From Phenylobacterium sp. (GTDB lineage: Bacteria; Pseudomonadota; Alphaproteobacteria; Caulobacterales; Caulobacteraceae), in NCBI GenBank assembly GCA_019264505.1, contig JAHUZY010000362.1, positions 1 to 9,759 of the forward strand: a stretch of 9,759 nt of DNA. The letters run 5' to 3'. A model generated the notes under the pieces. It had not been told where the DNA came from. It searched no databases and saw nothing but the letters and a program-made list of their open reading frames with translations. This document shows, piece after piece, positions 5,735-9,759 of the stretch. A program made the position numbers and the translations under genes. Within the stretch, counting starts at the first letter, position 1; every line of letters begins with the position of its first letter.

Positions 5735-8007
5735 GTGGACGGCCTCCTTGGGCGGGCCCAGAGCCGGTAGGTGTCCCCGAAGATCTCTGGATGCTCGAGT
5801 TCGTGGCGGTGCAGTCGCGCAAGATCGCGCAGCGCGCCGGAGCGGGTGTTCTGCGCGACGTAACGCGTGCGGTCGGCGGCGTGGCCAAATTGCACGCCCA
5901 GGAACTCAAGACCGGCGGCGCTAAGCATCTCGCCGATCTGCGGAAGGGTGAAGCGATGCTCGTTCACGTGGAATAGGAGGTCGCGACAGTCCGAAAGGGT
6001 CCAGAAGTCCGATGCGGGGCTCATCACGCCGTCCAGCGCCGGCGGCGCTCCGTCGAGCATCAAGGAACGCCGCAGCGCGCGAATGCCGTCCGGATCGTCT
6101 CGGTAACCTCCGCGGGCGATGTGGGCGCGCGCCTCGACGACCGCTCGTCGCCCGATCTCGCTGTAGAGGCCGACGAAGAGAAGGCCGTCCGGCCTCAGGA
6201 GTCCGGCAAGAACCTGAAGGCCCAGTGCCGGATCGGCCATGTGATGCAGCACGCCGAAGCTGTCGATCAGGTCAAACCGCTCCTCCAGCGTCGGCAGGTC
6301 CAGGATGTCGGCCTGCAGGTGTTCCACCTCGGCAAGCCCGTAAGCGCGCGCCTTACGCATGGCGTAGCCGAGACTGGCGGCGCTGAGGTCGATGGCCAGG
6401 ATCGAGGCGCCGCGGTAGGTGGTCGCCACGCGCATGGTCTCGAGGCCCGTGCCGCAGCCGGCGATCAGCACGCGGGGGTGGTCAAGATCGGGGATCTCGC
6501 CGGCCGAAAGGTCAGGCAGCGCGTTCTGGATTGCTCTTGGGAAGGGCAGCGGGTCTCCGAGGCTGCAGCGGGTCCAGCGAGGGTAAGGGCTCTGCTCGTA
6601 CTGTTGCTGGACAGCGCGCGAGATGATGTCGGTGGGTGGTTTGAGAACCGGCAGCTGCGCGCGCAGTTCGGCTTCCTCCGCCGGTTCGCTGAGCTGTTCG
6701 CGAAGGAGTTCGGCGAGCGCCGGCAGGGCGGAGCTCTCGAGCCGCATAGCGAGCGGAGTTGTGGCCAGCGGGCGATAGGCGGCGACGATCGCGATCTTGG
6801 TGAGGTCGCCGGCCTGCCCTCCGATGTCCTCACGATCGAGGGCCGTGATCAGGTCGGCCACACGGGCCTGCTCCGCAGGCGCGGCGAACAGGACGTATTC
6901 GTTGAGGAACGCCTGTCGGGCCAGCGCGATCGCGAGGCCGAGCTCCTCTTCGAGAGCGTCGGTCATCCCATCCGTCAGGTTCAGTAGGTCGGTCCGCAGC
7001 CGGACGAGCGTCAGTTCGATGGCCACGTCCGGTACGGGTGCGGAGGCGAGCAGGGCCCGGAACAGGCGATCCTGGATCAGCCGTGAGGCCGTCGCCGCCT
7101 CGCGCTCCAGCGTGCGCGCAAGTTCGGCGGGGGCCTGGGCGATCGTCTCCAGGAGCTGGTGGATTTCTGGATCCTGCCGCAACACGGCGATGGCCGCGGT
7201 CGCCAGGTTGCGGGGGTTGACGTCAGGCCGGTCGAACAGCTGCAGCAGGGTGTCGCGGAATCCCGGCATCGCGGGCGCCACACGTGTGTGGCGCAGCGCG
7301 CCGGCCAGGCGCCGCCAGGCCTCGGGGTCCTGGGGCCCGGCCTCTACGGCCTGCGCGAGCAGGGCCAGCCCGCCCGGCCCGTAGCCGAGCTGGAGGCGCG
7401 CCAGGCCGAGGTTCGCGAGCAGGATCGGACGCAGGGGATGGCCCACCGGCGCCGCCTTGCAGCCGGCTTCGAAGCGCTCCGCAGCCGCAGCGGCGTCGCC
7501 GTGCTGCAGGCGTAAGAGGCCCAGACCGTTAAGCGCGGCGAGCATTGCCGGCGCCCGTTTCAAGGCGGCGCGGTAGCAGCGCTCGGCATCCGTCCCCTGC
7601 CCCATCAAACGATAAGCGTCGCCTGCGGACGCGTAAGCTTCCGCAAAGTCGCTCTTCAGCGCCGCAGCGCGCTGGAAGAACTTCGCCGCGATTTCATAGG
7701 CCTGCAGCCGGCGATGGGCTTCGCCCAGATTGAATTGGATGAATGGGTTGTTCGGCTGGCCACTCGCGGCCTGTCGGAACCACCCGACCGCCTCGGCCGA
7801 CCGGCCGGTGTTCATGGCGACCGTGCCGAGGACATTGAGCGCCGAAGGGTCCAACGGCTTGGCCGCAAGCACCCTTCGGGCGCATTGCTCGGCCTCGGTC
7901 CATCGGCCGGCGTTCGCATGCGCGACCGCCTGCTGCAAGGCGGGCAGGATCGGTGGCGGGCCGTTTGGCGCCGCGCTACGCGCCGAGGGTGGCGGAAGCC
8001 GTCTCAT
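5731..8007 (-). CDS. TPR-repeat protein fused to a class I SAM-dependent methyltransferase
   Basis: A 758-residue cytoplasmic protein with no signal peptide or membrane helix. Residues about 20-240 are tetratricopeptide repeats (for example HANAGRWTEAEQCARRVLAA and NLGEAHRRLQAYEIAAKFFQ), a protein-interaction scaffold. A helical linker of about 210 residues follows. QYEQSPYPRW (469-478) then opens the methyltransferase part; I recall this motif before the fold in related TPR-methyltransferases. Motif I is VLIAGCGTGLET (513-524), Asp540 ends strand 2 (ILAIDLS), Asp567 is in LQADILDLP, and FDLIDSFGVLHHMADP (578-593) is the post-motif. These support S-adenosylmethionine binding; the substrate is unknown. 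The gene starts 7 nt after the CDF transporter gene and overlaps the MAPEG gene by 4 nt, so all three form one operon. No strong ribosome binding site precedes the ATG. Similar proteins occur in glycan or surface-modification loci, but here the setting is metal transport. Confidence 0.87.
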   Translation of the reverse strand: MRRLPPPSARSAAPNGPPPILPALQQAVAHANAGRWTEAEQCARRVLAAKPLDPSALNVLGTVAMNTGRSAEAVGWFRQAASGQPNNPFIQFNLGEAHRRLQAYEIAAKFFQRAAALKSDFAEAYASAGDAYRLMGQGTDAERCYRAALKRAPAMLAALNGLGLLRLQHGDAAAAAERFEAGCKAAPVGHPLRPILLANLGLARLQLGYGPGGLALLAQAVEAGPQDPEAWRRLAGALRHTRVAPAMPGFRDTLLQLFDRPDVNPRNLATAAIAVLRQDPEIHQLLETIAQAPAELARTLEREAATASRLIQDRLFRALLASAPVPDVAIELTLVRLRTDLLNLTDGMTDALEEELGLAIALARQAFLNEYVLFAAPAEQARVADLITALDREDIGGQAGDLTKIAIVAAYRPLATTPLAMRLESSALPALAELLREQLSEPAEEAELRAQLPVLKPPTDIISRAVQQQYEQSPYPRWTRCSLGDPLPFPRAIQNALPDLSAGEIPDLDHPRVLIAGCGTGLETMRVATTYRGASILAIDLSAASLGYAMRKARAYGLAEVEHLQADILDLPTLEERFDLIDSFGVLHHMADPALGLQVLAGLLRPDGLLFVGLYSEIGRRAVVEARAHIARGGYRDDPDGIRALRRSLMLDGAPPALDGVMSPASDFWTLSDCRDLLFHVNEHRFTLPQIGEMLSAAGLEFLGVQFGHAADRTRYVAQNTRSGALRDLARLHRHELEHPEIFGDTYRLWARPRRPST

Positions 8008-8014
8008 CCGACGT

Positions 8015-8887
8015 TCACGCGGGGCTCAGCGACCGCGCCTCCCGCAGGTCGATGCGGGCGTCGCGAATGATCGACCAGGCGGACTGCAGGAAAAGCCCCG
8101 AGATAATTACGGCCACCACGAGATCCGGCCAAGCGGTCTTGGTCCAGAACACCAAGCCGGCGGCGATCACGACCGCCACGTTGCCTAGGGCGTCGTTACG
8201 CGAGAAGAGCCAGACCGCGCGGACATTTGCGTCTCCGGCGCGGTGCGGGATCAGGACGAGCGCCGCGACCACATTGGCCACGAGCGCGATCATACCGAAC
8301 GCGCCCATGAGCTCGGCTTCCGGCTGGTTCAGCACGAGGACGCGGTAGGCTGTGTTCAGGAGCACCCCGACGCCGAGCGCCGCGAGGAAGAGACCTTGGA
8401 TCAGCGCCGAGCGCGCGCGCCAGACGAGCGACCAGCCGATCGCCAGCAGACCCAGGAACGTGATCAGCCCGTCGCCCATGAAGTCGAGGGCGTCGGCTTT
8501 CAGCGCCTGGGAACGGGCGACGAAGCCGGCGACGATCTCCACCAAACCGTAGCCGACGTTGATCAGCACCACGATCCATAGCGCCCGCCGATAGGCCGGC
8601 GTGATGTGGCTGAGGTCCTTCGGAAGTTCATCGTCGTCGGCCTTAGCCGGACTTCCTTCGCGGTCGAGATGGTAGCCGAGCTCCGTCACCGTCGCTTCGA
8701 CCGCGGGCGTCCGTCTTGCCGCGTCGTCGACCTTCAAGGTCATCATCGACGATGCGATGGACACCCGCGCCTCCTCCACGCCGGGCAGCTTGGCGACCGC
8801 GGATTGGATTTTCTCGGCACAGCTCGAACAGTCCATGCCGGTGACCCGGTAACGGAGCGTCTCGGCGGCCGCTGTCGTACTCGACAT
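8015..8887 (-). CDS. Cation diffusion facilitator (CDF) transporter with N-terminal HMA domain
   Basis: A 290-residue inner-membrane metal transporter. ATG at 8887 is chosen because AGGAGGA lies six nt upstream; an in-frame ATG at 8911 would fall before the predicted transcript start. Residues 11-78 form a heavy-metal-associated domain with GMDCSSC (Cys20 and Cys23). About six membrane helices follow from residue 103. The TM2 metal site is LKADALDFMGD (129-139, Asp135 and Asp139). The TM5 region reads LFSRNDALGNVAVV (227-240), with Asp232 but no His four residues before it, unlike the canonical His-x3-Asp. CDF proteins usually export Zn, Co, Cd or similar ions using the proton gradient. The HMA module probably captures the ion or delivers it to the membrane part. 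The gene is first in an operon behind a MerR-type promoter. The exact metal cannot be read from the sequence. Confidence 0.88.
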   Translation of the reverse strand: MSSTTAAAETLRYRVTGMDCSSCAEKIQSAVAKLPGVEEARVSIASSMMTLKVDDAARRTPAVEATVTELGYHLDREGSPAKADDDELPKDLSHITPAYRRALWIVVLINVGYGLVEIVAGFVARSQALKADALDFMGDGLITFLGLLAIGWSLVWRARSALIQGLFLAALGVGVLLNTAYRVLVLNQPEAELMGAFGMIALVANVVAALVLIPHRAGDANVRAVWLFSRNDALGNVAVVIAAGLVFWTKTAWPDLVVAVIISGLFLQSAWSIIRDARIDLREARSLSPA

Positions 8888-8909
8888 GCGAATTCCTCCT
8901 GATCTCGCC

Positions 8910-8940
8910 ACCCTACTTGCTCTAGCGGCTAGAGGATCAA
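8910..8940 (-). promoter_or_regulatory. MerR-type promoter/operator for the CDF operon
   Basis: On the minus strand TTGATC (8940-8935) is the -35 box and TAGGGT (8915-8910) the -10 box, with 19 bp between them. The spacer holds a perfect dyad, CTCTAG-CCG-CTAGAG (8934-8920). A spacer stretched to 19 bp around a dyad is the signature of promoters that MerR-family regulators (CueR, ZntR, CadR, PbrR) untwist on metal binding. The resulting transcript would start near 8903 with a very short leader carrying the AGGAGGA site. Confidence 0.8.
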
Positions 8941-8979
8941 GCCGTTGCGACGCATTTTTCGTATGTTCGGAGGGGGCTC

Positions 8980-9010
8980 TTGATCCTCTAGTGGCTTGAG
9001 CATGTATTCT
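8980..9010 (+). promoter_or_regulatory. MerR-type promoter/operator for the cytochrome c/FTR1 gene
   Basis: TTGATC (8980-8985) and TATTCT (9005-9010) are separated by 19 bp containing a near-perfect dyad, CTCTAG-TGG-CTTGAG (8986-9000, one mismatch). It shares TTGATCCTCTAG with the divergent promoter, so both are likely bound by the same metal-sensing MerR-family protein. Transcription would start near 9017, about 35 nt before the ATG at 9052. Confidence 0.78.
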
Positions 9011-9051
9011 GCTTGTTGAGACGTATTCTCACTCGCACTCAGGACGCTTCG

Positions 9052-9759
9052 ATGCCGGCGCTCGCTCGCCTCTTCCTTGCGGTCGCCCTCGTCATGGCGG
9101 CCCAACTTCCCCTCACCGCCAGAGCGCAGGAGGCGGGTCCCTCAGCGGAAGTGGCGTGGCGCCTCCTCGACTACATCGCCGTGGATTACGCGGGCGCAGT
9201 CTCCGGCGGTCGGATCATCAGCGACGCCGAGTACGCCGAGATGCGCGAGTTCTCCGCCTCCGTGCGCAGCCGGATCGCCGCCTTACCGCCGAGTTCAGCC
9301 AAGTCGCGGCTCCTCTCCGAAGCCGCCGCGCTCGCCGTCGCAGTGGACCGCAGAGCGGATCCCGCCGCCGTGGCGCTCCAGGCCCGTAGCTTGGCGAGCG
9401 ACCTGCTGAAGAGCTACCCTGTGCCGCTTGCGCCACGTCAGGCGCCTGACCTGACGAGGGGCGCGACGCTGTACGCCGAACAATGCGCCTCCTGTCATGG
9501 GCTGAGCGGCCGCGGCGACGGCCCCGGCGCCAAGGGGCTGGACCCGCCGCCAATCGCCTTCACCGACATCGCTCGGGCCAAGGAGCGCAGCCTTTTCGGG
9601 CTGTACCAAGTGATCGGTCAGGGTCTCGACGGCACGGCGATGGCGAGCTTCGCCCATCTGTCGTCCGAGGACCGCTGGGCGCTCGCCTTCTATGTGGGGA
9701 GCCTCGCCTATTCGCCGGACGCCCAACGCGCCGGCGAGCAGGCCTGGCGCGGCCGCGCC
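9052..9759 (+). CDS. Cytochrome c/FTR1-family metal permease, N-terminal part (3' end outside window)
   Basis: The frame is open from the ATG at 9052 (AGGA at 9041-9044 before it) to the window end, giving 236 residues. A signal peptide (LFLAVALVMAAQLPLTARA, cleavage likely after Ala25) sends the chain to the periplasm. Residues 33-125 form the helical domain usual before the haem domain in this family (AWRLLDYIAVDYAGAVSGG). A cytochrome c module follows: CASCH with Cys145, Cys148 and haem ligand His149, then GLDPPPIAFTD (162-172) and GTAMASF, where Met197 is the likely second axial ligand. The missing C-terminal half should be the FTR1 permease membrane domain with its REXXE motifs. Oxidase-coupled iron uptake and Pb(II) uptake by PbrT use proteins of this layout. 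The MerR-type promoter and divergent CDF gene suggest metal-responsive control. The FTR1 part is inferred, not seen. Confidence 0.82.
   Translation, partial: MPALARLFLAVALVMAAQLPLTARAQEAGPSAEVAWRLLDYIAVDYAGAVSGGRIISDAEYAEMREFSASVRSRIAALPPSSAKSRLLSEAAALAVAVDRRADPAAVALQARSLASDLLKSYPVPLAPRQAPDLTRGATLYAEQCASCHGLSGRGDGPGAKGLDPPPIAFTDIARAKERSLFGLYQVIGQGLDGTAMASFAHLSSEDRWALAFYVGSLAYSPDAQRAGEQAWRGRA

Noticed and set aside
6121..6987. Plus-strand open frame opposite the TPR-methyltransferase
   Set aside because: It is antisense to a gene with clear SAM-binding motifs; high GC keeps antisense frames open.
9295..9726. Minus-strand open frame opposite the cytochrome c gene
   Set aside because: Antisense to a gene with a signal peptide and a CASCH haem site.
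1..9759. CRISPR arrays, tRNA or rRNA genes, insertion-sequence ends
   Set aside because: No regularly spaced repeats, no cloverleaf-like sequence with a CCA end, and no transposase or terminal inverted repeats were seen.

Overview
The window comes from a high-GC bacterium. Codon use strongly favours G or C at third positions, and the gene repertoire (a TPR-methyltransferase fusion, a cytochrome c/FTR1 permease, an HMA-CDF transporter, a reversed HigB-HigA-like toxin-antitoxin pair) fits an alphaproteobacterium, plausibly Caulobacterales or a relative. The taxon is inferred from style and protein type; no marker gene is present.

Left half (about 1-4990): an accessory, defence-flavoured region. 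It opens with the 3' end of a ThiF/E1-like adenylyltransferase, followed 3 nt later by a DUF6527-family protein. This pair is typical of bacterial ubiquitin-like conjugation operons, whose remaining genes would lie upstream of base 1. Next come a complete tyrosine recombinase (803-1768), a toxin-antitoxin pair whose genes overlap by 4 nt (1857-2542), a minus-strand stand-alone TIR-like protein (2622-3650), a 72-residue unknown protein on the same strand (3840-4058), and a divergent GIY-YIG nuclease with an unassigned N-terminal domain (4160-4990). No phage structural genes, CRISPR repeats, transposases or tRNAs were seen.

Right half (about 5156-9759): a metal-homeostasis block. Two divergent promoters lie between 8910 and 9010. 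Each has a TTGATC -35 box, an unusually long 19-bp spacer carrying a dyad, and a -10 box, which is the architecture of MerR-family metal-responsive promoters. Leftward they would drive a tight operon: an HMA-domain CDF cation transporter, a 758-residue TPR-methyltransferase 7 nt downstream, and a MAPEG-family membrane protein overlapping it by 4 nt. Rightward they would drive a cytochrome c/FTR1 metal permease (PbrT-like layout) that runs off the window. The MerR-type regulator itself is not in the window.

The two halves meet at 4990-5156. There a short minus-strand stretch has codon-like composition but no usable start, and it ends in a stop codon interlocked with the nuclease stop. It may mark an old insertion junction. 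The best candidates for new biology are the ubiquitin-like operon tail, the lone TIR-like gene with its small neighbour and palindromic spacer, and the metal-promoter-linked methyltransferase/MAPEG operon.
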